Source: Peiella sedimenti
GTDB lineage: Bacteria > Pseudomonadota > Alphaproteobacteria > Caulobacterales > Caulobacteraceae
Direction of reading: 5' to 3'
Length of the DNA stretch: 64,000 nt
Assembly: GCF_030504955.1 (NCBI RefSeq)
Contig: NZ_JAUKTR010000002.1
Location: forward strand, 186,001 to 250,000
Positions within the stretch are counted from its first letter, which is position 1. Every line of letters starts with the position of its first letter. Below, in pieces: positions 51,305 through 58,614 of the stretch. Under the pieces are notes generated by a model, which worked only from the letters and a program-made list of their open reading frames with translations, was not told the DNA's origin and did not search any database. Made by a program: the position numbers and the translations under genes.

Positions 51305-51829
51305 CTAGTGCCCGCCGAAGGCGCACAGCGCGCGGACCTCAACGCCCGCCTCACGAAGGCGCCCGGCGCCCGGCAGGTCGGGCAGGTCCACCACGAAGGC
51401 GGCGTGCTCCACCACCGCGCCGGCGTCGCGCAGCAGCTTGATGGCCGCCAGCGCCGTGCCGCCCGTGGCGATCAGGTCGTCGATGACCAGCACCCGGTCC
51501 GGATGGCCGCAGGCGTCGGTGTGCATGTGCAGGGCGTCAGTGCCGTACTCCAGCTCGTACTCCACCGAGCTCGTGGCGTAGGGCAGCTTGCCGGGCTTGC
51601 GCAGGGGGATGAAGCCCACGCCCAAGGCCACGGCCACCGGGGCGCCGAAGATGAAGCCGCGCGCCTCAATGCCCGCCACCGCGTCCACCTTGCCGGAATA
51701 GGGCTCGGCCAGGCGCCGGATGGTCTCGGCAAAGGCTTCGGGCGCGGCCATCAGGGTGGTCACGTCGCGGAACATGATCCCCGGCTTGGGGTGGTCCGGG
51801 ATCGTGCGGATGTGGTCTTCGAGCTTCAT
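51305..51829 (-). CDS. apt: Adenine phosphoribosyltransferase
   Basis: 174 residues with the PRPP-binding signature V-L-V-I-D-D-L-I-A-T-G-G-T-A (about 110-123), G-I-E-A-R-G-F-I-F-G and Y-E-L-E-Y-G. It converts adenine and PRPP to AMP. It is 37 bp after mtnP, which releases adenine, and the match is functionally direct. The ATG at 51829 starts the conserved domain. Confidence 0.95.
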   Translation of the reverse strand: MKLEDHIRTIPDHPKPGIMFRDVTTLMAAPEAFAETIRRLAEPYSGKVDAVAGIEARGFIFGAPVAVALGVGFIPLRKPGKLPYATSSVEYELEYGTDALHMHTDACGHPDRVLVIDDLIATGGTALAAIKLLRDAGAVVEHAAFVVDLPDLPGAGRLREAGVEVRALCAFGGH

Positions 51830-51866
51830 CGGTGTCCCCCCAGGGTGAACTCGCAAAGGCTATTGA

Positions 51867-52733
51867 TCAGGCGAAAAGGCGCGGCGCAATGGCCGCCAGG
51901 CGGCGCACCACCTCCGGGTCACGCGCATCGGGCGGCGTCACGACGGCCGTGTCCAGGGCCGTGTCGATTGGCGAGGCCGGGCGCTCGCCCTGCAGCTTGC
52001 CGGCCAGCTCCACGATCATGGCGCGGGCGCGGGCGGCGTTGTCGTGCATGCAGGCGACGATCTGGGCCATGTCCACAGGGCCCTCCTCCTCGTGCCAGCA
52101 GTCATAGTCGGTGACCATGGCGATGGAGGCGTAGGGCAGCTCGGCCTCGCGGGCCAGCTTGGCCTCCGGCATGTTCGTCATGCCGATCACGTCGCAGTTC
52201 CACGACCGGTAGAGCAGGCTCTCCGCGCGGGTCGAGAACTGCGGCCCTTCCATCACCAGATAGGTCCCGCCGTCCTGAACCTCGGAGCCCGTGGCCCGGG
52301 CGCTGTCGGCGGCCAGCTTGCTCAGGCGCTCGCAGACCGGGTCGGCCACCGAGACGTGGGCCACGCAGCCGGTCTCGAAGAAGCTCTTGGTCCGGGCGAA
52401 GGTGCGGTCGATGAACTGGTCCACGGCCACGAAATGACCGGGCGGCAGATGCTCCTTCAACGAACCCACGGCCGACACCGACAGGATGTCGGTGACGCCG
52501 GCAATCTTGAGCGCCGCGATGTTGGCGCGGAAGTTCAGCTGCGATGGCGGCACGCGGTGCCCGCGGCCGTGGCGGGGCAGGAAGATGATCCTGACATCGC
52601 CGATCGAGCCCGCCAGCAGCTCATCGGAGGGCTGGCCCCAGGGCGTCTCGATGCGCAGCGTCTCGCGGTTCTCCAGCGCGTCGATCTCGTAGAGACCGGA
52701 GCCGCCGATGACGCCCAGGGTCCATTGCGACAC
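51867..52733 (-). CDS. mtnP: S-methyl-5'-thioadenosine phosphorylase
   Basis: 288 residues. Phosphate-binding G-G-S-G-L-Y (10-15), P-R-H-G-R-G-H, M-E-G-P-Q-F-S-T-R-A-E, and the adenine/methylthio pocket G-M-T-N-M-P-E-A (about 188-195) and T-D-Y-D-C-W-H are all present. It splits methylthioadenosine into adenine and methylthioribose 1-phosphate. The GTG start at 52733 has AAGGAG 7 nt upstream; the frame to 52808 adds no conserved sequence. Upstream lies the sulfotransferase gene, which separates mtnP from the aldolase and mtnA. Confidence 0.94.
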   Translation of the reverse strand: MSQWTLGVIGGSGLYEIDALENRETLRIETPWGQPSDELLAGSIGDVRIIFLPRHGRGHRVPPSQLNFRANIAALKIAGVTDILSVSAVGSLKEHLPPGHFVAVDQFIDRTFARTKSFFETGCVAHVSVADPVCERLSKLAADSARATGSEVQDGGTYLVMEGPQFSTRAESLLYRSWNCDVIGMTNMPEAKLAREAELPYASIAMVTDYDCWHEEEGPVDMAQIVACMHDNAARARAMIVELAGKLQGERPASPIDTALDTAVVTPPDARDPEVVRRLAAIAPRLFA

Positions 52734-52938
52734 GGCGATCTCCTTGAGGCGGGCCAAGACCCGTCTGATTGCCGGTGCTCGCCCGGCGACGGGCCCGTCG
52801 CCTAACACGCAGCCCTCACTGCGCCAAGCGCGCTAACCTGAAGGGCGTACCCCTGGCGCGACAAAGGCCTTGCGCTAGAAAGCGCGGCCTTATAGCCAAA
52901 GCTCCCTTTCTAGATGGCAGTAGCCGGTGTGACGCACG

Positions 52939-53910
52939 ATGGGTGGAGCCGCCTCCGTCTTTGAGAAATTCAAGAACTCGTATTCGCTGACGGCTGGATT
53001 GCGCATGTCGCCCCAGGAGTTTGAGCGCGAGGTCAATGATGAGATCAAACAGCTTGAAAAGCACTTTGATCACATCGGCCAACCCTACAACAATAACAAA
53101 TACAGTGGCTTGACCCGTTATGCCTTGGCTACGACATCTCGCGTCGGCGGCCATTATCTTGGGCAACTTTTAGGGAATTCCGGGTCCGGCTCGCCATTAG
53201 AATACTTAGGCTCATGGGAGATAGAGAACTTCTACCGCGACCGGTCCGAAAGCACCCGGCGTCCATCGCTGAACGATTATTGGGACGGCCGGTTTCATGC
53301 TGCATCAGCTCAGGGCACACCCTTTGGCATAAAGCTCAACCTACGCAATGTCTTTTCCTTGGTCGCGTATGACGCCTTGCCCTTCGGACCGCGTGGTTGG
53401 AAGTGGGTGTATCTGTACCGCGAAGATGTTATCGCCCAAGCCATCTCGTTCACCCTGGCGCAAGTTACCGGAGAGTGGCATTCGATCGAGCGCGCGAGGG
53501 CTAGTTCTGTTAGAGACGTTGATCTTGATCAGGTGGAGAATAACCTCATCACACTCTTCAAAGCGCGAGCAGGCTGGGACGCTCTGTTTTCTCTATTCGA
53601 AATCAAACCCCTAATGATTTCCTATGAGGAAATCGACCGCGACGTGCTGGGATGCCTCCAGAAAGTTCGGTCCTATTTAGGCTTGTCGAACGCCCAACTT
53701 CGCCTTGCTCCCTTCGAGATGCTTCAGAAGCAGGCTGGACCGCTGAGCATGAAGATCAAAGACCGTTTTATGAGAGAGCGTCTGCCGTTCTTGAGCGCTC
53801 GAGAGCCGTGGGACCTCTCCAAGCCACCTCCTAGCGCAGCGCCGCCGCGATATTCCCGCCGTCCACCGTCAGGATTGCTCCCGTGGTCCGTTCCGCCAGG
53901 GCCAGGCTGA
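52939..53910 (+). CDS. Stf0-type sulfotransferase, 3' end running into the opposite gene
   Basis: 323 residues. T-T-S-R-V-G-G-H-Y-L (about 66-75) is the PAPS phosphosulfate loop, and W-V-Y-L-Y-R-E-D-V-I-A-Q-A-I-S-F (about 155-170) plus A-Q-V-T-G-E-W fit the Stf0 family, which sulfates trehalose or surface glycans. The DNA is AT-richer than its neighbours. The last 80 bp overlap the convergent aldolase gene and encode an odd S/P/R-rich tail (A-P-P-R-Y-S-R-R-P-P), so the original C-terminus was probably lost on insertion. Start ATG 52939 is tentative. Confidence 0.8.
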   Translation: MGGAASVFEKFKNSYSLTAGLRMSPQEFEREVNDEIKQLEKHFDHIGQPYNNNKYSGLTRYALATTSRVGGHYLGQLLGNSGSGSPLEYLGSWEIENFYRDRSESTRRPSLNDYWDGRFHAASAQGTPFGIKLNLRNVFSLVAYDALPFGPRGWKWVYLYREDVIAQAISFTLAQVTGEWHSIERARASSVRDVDLDQVENNLITLFKARAGWDALFSLFEIKPLMISYEEIDRDVLGCLQKVRSYLGLSNAQLRLAPFEMLQKQAGPLSMKIKDRFMRERLPFLSAREPWDLSKPPPSAAPPRYSRRPPSGLLPWSVPPGPG

Positions 53911-55873
53911 CGAAGGCGTCGGCCACGTCCTCGGCCCGGACTTCCTGGCCCAGCAGGTTGCCGCCCATATAGTCCTTCTCGCTCAGGCCCCTGGCCGTGG
54001 ACCGCTTGGCGATCATCTCGTCGGTCAAAAGCCCTGAGCGGATGCGGTCGGCGTTGACGCCGTTCGAGCGCACCCCCTCCGCGCCGTAATCGACCGCATA
54101 CTGACGGACCAGCGCCATTAGGGCCGCCTTGGGCAGGCCGTAGGGTCCAAAGTCGGGGCCGGGGTTCACCGCCTGCTTCGAGACGTTGAAGAGCAGCAAG
54201 CCGCCTGTCCCTTGCGCCCTCATCACGCGAACGGCGGCCTGGGCCACGCGCTGGTGGCCGAAGAAGTTGAGCTCGAAGCTCTGACGCAGGACCGCGTCGT
54301 CGACCTCGCCGATCCTCCCGGACCAGGCGGCGCCGGCGTTGGAGACGACGATGTCGACCCCGCCCAGCTGATCGACCACCTGGTCGAAAGCCGCCTTCAC
54401 CGAGGCGTCGTCGGTCACGTCGCAGGCCACGGCGCGGCCCTTGATCGACTTGGCCACGGCTTTGGCGCCCTCCAGGTCACGGTCCATGACCACCACCTCG
54501 GCGCCCTGGACGGCGAGCGCCTTGGCGGTCGCAGCGCCGATGCCGGAGGCGCCCCCTGTGACCACCGCCACCTGGCCTGCCAGCCTGGCCGGCTTGGCCT
54601 TGCCCAGCTTGGCCTGCTCCAGCGACCAGTACTCCACGTCGAAGACGTCGGCCTCGGGAATGCTTTCGAAGCGGCTGGAGGCCTCCGCCAGCGAGATGAC
54701 CTTGACGTTGGTCTCGGCCACATCGGCGGCGATCAGGGCGTCAGACGCCTTCGCCCCTACGCCGAACAGGCCGACGCCCGGCGCCAGAATTGCGCGCGGC
54801 ATGGGGTCCAGCGCCTTGCGGTCCCCGCCCACGCGCGCGTTGTTGCGGTCGAAATAGGCGCGGTAGCGCGCCTGATAGTCGGCCAGCGCCGTCTCGACCG
54901 CGGCGGCCATTTCGTCCGCGCTCTTTCCGGTCAGGTCCGGCAGCACCATGGGCCAGGGCTTGATGCGCAGCACGTGGTCCGGCGTGGCCGGACCGGACTG
55001 GCTGAAGCGTTCGATCTCGGGCCGGGCCAGATAGGCCATGACCTCCGGCGTCGCGCGGCGGTCCAGCACGAAGCGCTTGGCCGAGCCGTCGGCGGATCTG
55101 ATCGCCAGGGCCCCGCGCAGGATGGGGGCCAGGGCCCGAGCGGCGGCCTCGTCGGCCTCAGGCGCGGTCTCGGCCGGGCGGGGACTGGCCGCCAGTTTCC
55201 GTTCGGCCAGGGTGACCATCTCGATCATCCGCTCATAGGCCTGACGCGCGTCGGCGCCCCAAGTGAAGATGCCGTGCTTGAGCAGGATCATCCCCTCGGC
55301 GTCCGGATTCGCCTCGAAGGTCTCGCGCGCCACATGAGCCAGACCGAAGCCCGGCATGACGTAGCGGCAGATGGCCATGCGGTCGCCGTAGACCTCGCGC
55401 GCCAGGGCCTCGCCGTCCGGCTGGTCGGTCAGGGCCAGTACGGCGTTGGCGTGGGTGTGGTCGATCACCTTGTGGGGGATCCAGGCGTGCAGCAGGGTCT
55501 CCACCGACGGATTGGGCGAGGCGCTGTCCAGCAGGGCGCCGCGCTGGGCGTTGACCATGGCCTCGTCGGACATCTCCGGCACGGCGGTCAGTCGCGTCAG
55601 GCTGTCCAGTCGCATGGCCGGCAGGCCCGCGGGCTCGATGTCGCCCAGGTCCCAGCCGCTGCCCTTGACGCGGATGACCTCGATGGTCTCGCCCGTGATG
55701 TCCGTGTCGGTGGTCTTGAGCGAGGTGTTGCCGCCGCCGTGCTGGACCAGCTCCGGGTCGTTGCCCAGCAGGCGCGAGGTATAGACCCGCAGGGCCACGT
55801 CCTCGGCGAAACCCTGCTTGGCGTAATGTTCGATCATCTGACGCGCGTCGGCGTCGTTCCAGCGGCTCTGCAT
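53831..55873 (-). CDS. Fused class II aldolase and short-chain dehydrogenase
   Basis: 680 residues. The N-terminal aldolase (about 1-390) has H-G-G-G-N-T-S (45-51), zinc ligands in H-T-H-A-N-A (about 138-143) and K-H-G-I-F-T-W-G. The C-terminal dehydrogenase (about 430-680) has T-G-G-A-S-G-I-G and the catalytic Y-G-L-P-K. Relatives cleave rhamnulose 1-phosphate and reduce lactaldehyde. Next to mtnA and mtnP, cleavage of methylthioribulose 1-phosphate (or 5-deoxyribulose 1-phosphate) to DHAP and an aldehyde, then reduction of the aldehyde, is the attractive alternative. It overlaps mtnA (ATGA). Confidence 0.9.
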   Translation of the reverse strand: MQSRWNDADARQMIEHYAKQGFAEDVALRVYTSRLLGNDPELVQHGGGNTSLKTTDTDITGETIEVIRVKGSGWDLGDIEPAGLPAMRLDSLTRLTAVPEMSDEAMVNAQRGALLDSASPNPSVETLLHAWIPHKVIDHTHANAVLALTDQPDGEALAREVYGDRMAICRYVMPGFGLAHVARETFEANPDAEGMILLKHGIFTWGADARQAYERMIEMVTLAERKLAASPRPAETAPEADEAAARALAPILRGALAIRSADGSAKRFVLDRRATPEVMAYLARPEIERFSQSGPATPDHVLRIKPWPMVLPDLTGKSADEMAAAVETALADYQARYRAYFDRNNARVGGDRKALDPMPRAILAPGVGLFGVGAKASDALIAADVAETNVKVISLAEASSRFESIPEADVFDVEYWSLEQAKLGKAKPARLAGQVAVVTGGASGIGAATAKALAVQGAEVVVMDRDLEGAKAVAKSIKGRAVACDVTDDASVKAAFDQVVDQLGGVDIVVSNAGAAWSGRIGEVDDAVLRQSFELNFFGHQRVAQAAVRVMRAQGTGGLLLFNVSKQAVNPGPDFGPYGLPKAALMALVRQYAVDYGAEGVRSNGVNADRIRSGLLTDEMIAKRSTARGLSEKDYMGGNLLGQEVRAEDVADAFVSLALAERTTGAILTVDGGNIAAALR

Positions 55874-56967
55874 CAGGCGGCCTTTCCGGCGCGTTCGGGA
55901 TAGAGGCCGGCCAGGCCCTCGGCGCTGGCCTCGCAGACGCCCCGCTCGGTGATCAGGGCGGTCACCAGGCGCGCCGGGGTCACGTCGAAGGCGAAGTTGG
56001 CGCCGGGCGTCGCTTCGGGCGCCAGCAGGACCTCGGTCACAGTTCCATCGGCGGCGCGGCCCGAAATGTGGGTCACCTCGCGCGCCTCGCGTTCCTCGAT
56101 GGGGATCAGATCGCCGTGGGCCAGGTCGAAGTCGATCGTGGAGTGGGGCATGGCGGCGTAGAAGGGCACGCCGTTGTCGTGGGCGGCCAGGGCCTTCAGA
56201 TAGGTGCCGATCTTGTTGCAGACGTCGCCGTTGGCGGCCACGCGGTCCGAGCCCACGATGCAGGCGTCCACCCGCCCCTGGCGCATCAGGTGCCCGCCGG
56301 CGTTGTCGACGATCAGGGTGTGGGGCACGCCATGGCTGGCCAGCTCCCAGGCGGTCAGGGCCGCGCCCTGGTTCCTCGGTCTCGTCTCGTCCACCCAGAC
56401 ATGGATCGGCACGCCGCGCTCGTGGGCGGCGTAGATGGGCGACAGCGCCGTGCCCCAGTCCACCGTGGCCAGCCAGCCGGCGTTGCAGTGGGTCAGGACC
56501 TGCAGCGGCTCGCCGCCCTTCCAGAGCTTTTCCAGAATGTCGGCGCCGTGCCGGCCGATGGCGGCGCAGCTCTCCACGTCGTCCTCGGCGATGCGGGAGG
56601 CCTCGGCATAGGCGCGCTCGACGCGCTCAGCGGGCGCCAGAGGCCGCAAAATCTGCTGCACGGTGCGCACGGCCCAGGCCAGGTTCACCGCCGTCGGGCG
56701 CGAGGCGATCAGCACCTCGCCCGCGCGGGCCAGACCTTCGTCCGAACTGTCCTCCACCATGCCCAGGGCCATGCCGTAGGCGGCCGTGGCCCCGATCAGG
56801 GGCGCGCCCCGCACGGCCATGTCGCGGATCGCCACCTCGGCGTCGGCCAACGACCTCAGCTCGATCGTCTCGAAGCGGTGCGGCAGCAGGCGCTGGTCGA
56901 TGACCACCACCGTGCGGCCGTCATCCGCCGGCCAGATGGTGCGGTAGGGCCGGCCGTCGACTTTCAT
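55873..56967 (-). CDS. mtnA: Methylthioribose-1-phosphate isomerase
   Basis: 364 residues of the eIF2B-alpha-like family. D-M-A-V-R-G-A-P (about 49-56), L-T-H-C-N-A-G (catalytic Cys about 165), and G-S-D-R-V-A-A-N-G-D-V-C-N-K-I-G (catalytic Asp about 245) are all present. It converts methylthioribose 1-phosphate to methylthioribulose 1-phosphate. GGAGG is 6 nt before the ATG at 56967. It is first in the operon with the aldolase-dehydrogenase; no mtnB, mtnC, mtnD or mtnK is seen here. Confidence 0.95.
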   Translation of the reverse strand: MKVDGRPYRTIWPADDGRTVVVIDQRLLPHRFETIELRSLADAEVAIRDMAVRGAPLIGATAAYGMALGMVEDSSDEGLARAGEVLIASRPTAVNLAWAVRTVQQILRPLAPAERVERAYAEASRIAEDDVESCAAIGRHGADILEKLWKGGEPLQVLTHCNAGWLATVDWGTALSPIYAAHERGVPIHVWVDETRPRNQGAALTAWELASHGVPHTLIVDNAGGHLMRQGRVDACIVGSDRVAANGDVCNKIGTYLKALAAHDNGVPFYAAMPHSTIDFDLAHGDLIPIEEREAREVTHISGRAADGTVTEVLLAPEATPGANFAFDVTPARLVTALITERGVCEASAEGLAGLYPERAGKAA

Positions 56968-57092
56968 TTGCGCCTCCAAAACGGACGGCTTCCTACTAGG
57001 CGAAGGCCTCGCCGGATGAAACCCTGAGCCGCGCAACGGCTGGAAAATCCTTGGCCCGCCCGCTAAGACACCCCCGTTCGCAAGAGGGCCTC

Positions 57093-58019
57093 ATGAAACG
57101 AGCAATGGTCACCGGCGGCGCCGGTTTCATCGGCGGCCATCTGGTGCGGCGGCTTCTCTCCGAAGGCGTCGAGGTGACGGTTCTGGACGACCTCAGCTCG
57201 GGCAAGCGCGAGACCGTGCCCCCCGAGGCGCGCTTCATCCAGGGGGATGTGCTGGACCCCGCCGCGGTCGCCGAAGCCATGGAGGACGCCCAAGCCTGCT
57301 TTCATCTGGCGGCGGTGGCCTCGGTGGTGCGCTGCAACGAGGCGCTGATCGCCTCGCACATGGTCAATGTCACCGGCATGCTGCGGATGGTCGAGGCCAT
57401 CACGGCGGCGGGCCGCCCGATCCGCCTCGTCTACGCGTCGTCCGCGGCCGTCTACGGGGCCTCGCAGGACCTGCCCCTTGCCGAGACGGCGGCGACCACG
57501 CCCCTGTCGCCCTACGGGGCCGACAAGCTGGGCTGCGAGCTGCACGCCCGTGCGGCCTGGGAGGTGTGCAGGGTGACCTCCACGGGCTTCCGCTTCTTCA
57601 ACGTCTACGGGCCCGGCCAGGACCCCACCTCTCCCTATTCGGGGGTCATCTCCAAGTTCGCCGACCGCCTGCTGGCGAACCAGCCCGTGACCATCTTCGG
57701 CGACGGGCTGCAGTCGCGCGACTTCGTCTATGTGGCCGACGTGGTGGAGGGCCTGGTCCGCGCGGCCAGAAGCGATGAGACCGGGGCGCGCGTGCTCAAC
57801 ATCTGCACCGGGTCGGAGGTGACGATCCTGGAGCTGGCCAGGGTCATGGCCGAGGCCTTCAATCGCCCCCCTGTGATCAACCATGTGGACGGCCTCAGCG
57901 GCGAGGTGCGCCATTCCCGGGGTGACGCCACGCGGCTGGAGGCGGCGCTGGGCTATCGGCCGCGGACCACCCTGGCCGAGGGGCTGGGCAAGCTGAGGGC
58001 CGCCCTTGAAGCCGCATGA
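57093..58019 (+). CDS. NAD-dependent sugar epimerase/dehydratase
   Basis: 308 residues, extended SDR: T-G-G-A-G-F-I-G-G (7-15), Y-A-S-S-A-A-V-Y-G and Y-G-A-D-K catalytic pair, R-F-F-N-V-Y-G-P-G-Q-D-P and S-R-D-F-V-Y-V-A-D-V. These suit a UDP-hexose 4-epimerase or related enzyme; the sugar is not fixed. It starts a five-gene plus-strand or flanking glycan cluster and overlaps the next gene by 14 bp. AGAGGG precedes the ATG. Confidence 0.88.
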   Translation: MKRAMVTGGAGFIGGHLVRRLLSEGVEVTVLDDLSSGKRETVPPEARFIQGDVLDPAAVAEAMEDAQACFHLAAVASVVRCNEALIASHMVNVTGMLRMVEAITAAGRPIRLVYASSAAVYGASQDLPLAETAATTPLSPYGADKLGCELHARAAWEVCRVTSTGFRFFNVYGPGQDPTSPYSGVISKFADRLLANQPVTIFGDGLQSRDFVYVADVVEGLVRAARSDETGARVLNICTGSEVTILELARVMAEAFNRPPVINHVDGLSGEVRHSRGDATRLEAALGYRPRTTLAEGLGKLRAALEAA

Positions 58020-58614
58020 GGCTCAGGCCCTTGATCAAGGGTCGCCTCTTTTGGAGGCGCTGGGCCCGCTGACGCGGCGTCCCGGCCGCGCCGTCCTCAT
58101 CGGCGGGAGTGTGGAGGACGCCCTGGCCTGGACCCGGCGCCTGCCGCTTTGCGTTTTTCATCGCCTGGCCGAAGGCCCGGACGTGGGCCATGAGTGCATC
58201 GTCGACCACGCGGGCGGGCCGGACGACGACATGGCCCTGGACCGCCTGACCCTGGGCGTGGGCGCCGAGCCGCTGGATCTGATCGTCCATGCCGCCAGCC
58301 CTGATGCGGGTGAGGTCTCGCGCGTCCTGCTGCGCCTGTTCGCCGATCGGCTGGCGTCGGGCGGACGCTATGTGGTGACCGGCTGGGCCGGGCCTGAACT
58401 CGCCTCGTCCCCGGCTGATCATCGGCCCATGGCCTGGGCCGGCATGGCCCCGGCGAGCGCCCGGACGGCCTCTTCCGACCAGGGCGCGGCGGGCTTCCTC
58501 AAGGCGCTGGCCGACCATGTGGCCGCGTCCGGCCCCGATGCGCCCACCGACGTCTGTCTGCCGGTCCGGTCCATCGCCTTCCTCAAGGTCGCGGTGGTGC
58601 TGAGCCGATGGTGA
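58006..58614 (+). CDS. Degenerate methyltransferase-like protein
   Basis: 202 residues, not clearly classifiable. The pattern L-D-L-I-V-H-A-A-S followed by L-R-L-F-A-D-R-L-A-S-G-G-R-Y-V-V-T-G (about 93-125) resembles beta-4 to beta-5 of class I methyltransferases, but the glycine-rich motif I is not present (A-V-L-I-G-G-S-V-E-D). The start is TTG, with GAGGG 6 nt upstream, overlapping the epimerase stop; the downstream end overlaps the GT4 gene by 7 bp. Co-translation with these suggests a glycan role. Confidence 0.65.
   Translation: MKPHEAQALDQGSPLLEALGPLTRRPGRAVLIGGSVEDALAWTRRLPLCVFHRLAEGPDVGHECIVDHAGGPDDDMALDRLTLGVGAEPLDLIVHAASPDAGEVSRVLLRLFADRLASGGRYVVTGWAGPELASSPADHRPMAWAGMAPASARTASSDQGAAGFLKALADHVAASGPDAPTDVCLPVRSIAFLKVAVVLSRW

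Noticed and set aside
54212..55903. A 563-residue plus-strand open frame over the aldolase-dehydrogenase
   Set aside because: Antisense to a gene with intact catalytic motifs in both domains; low-complexity His/Gly/Arg content.
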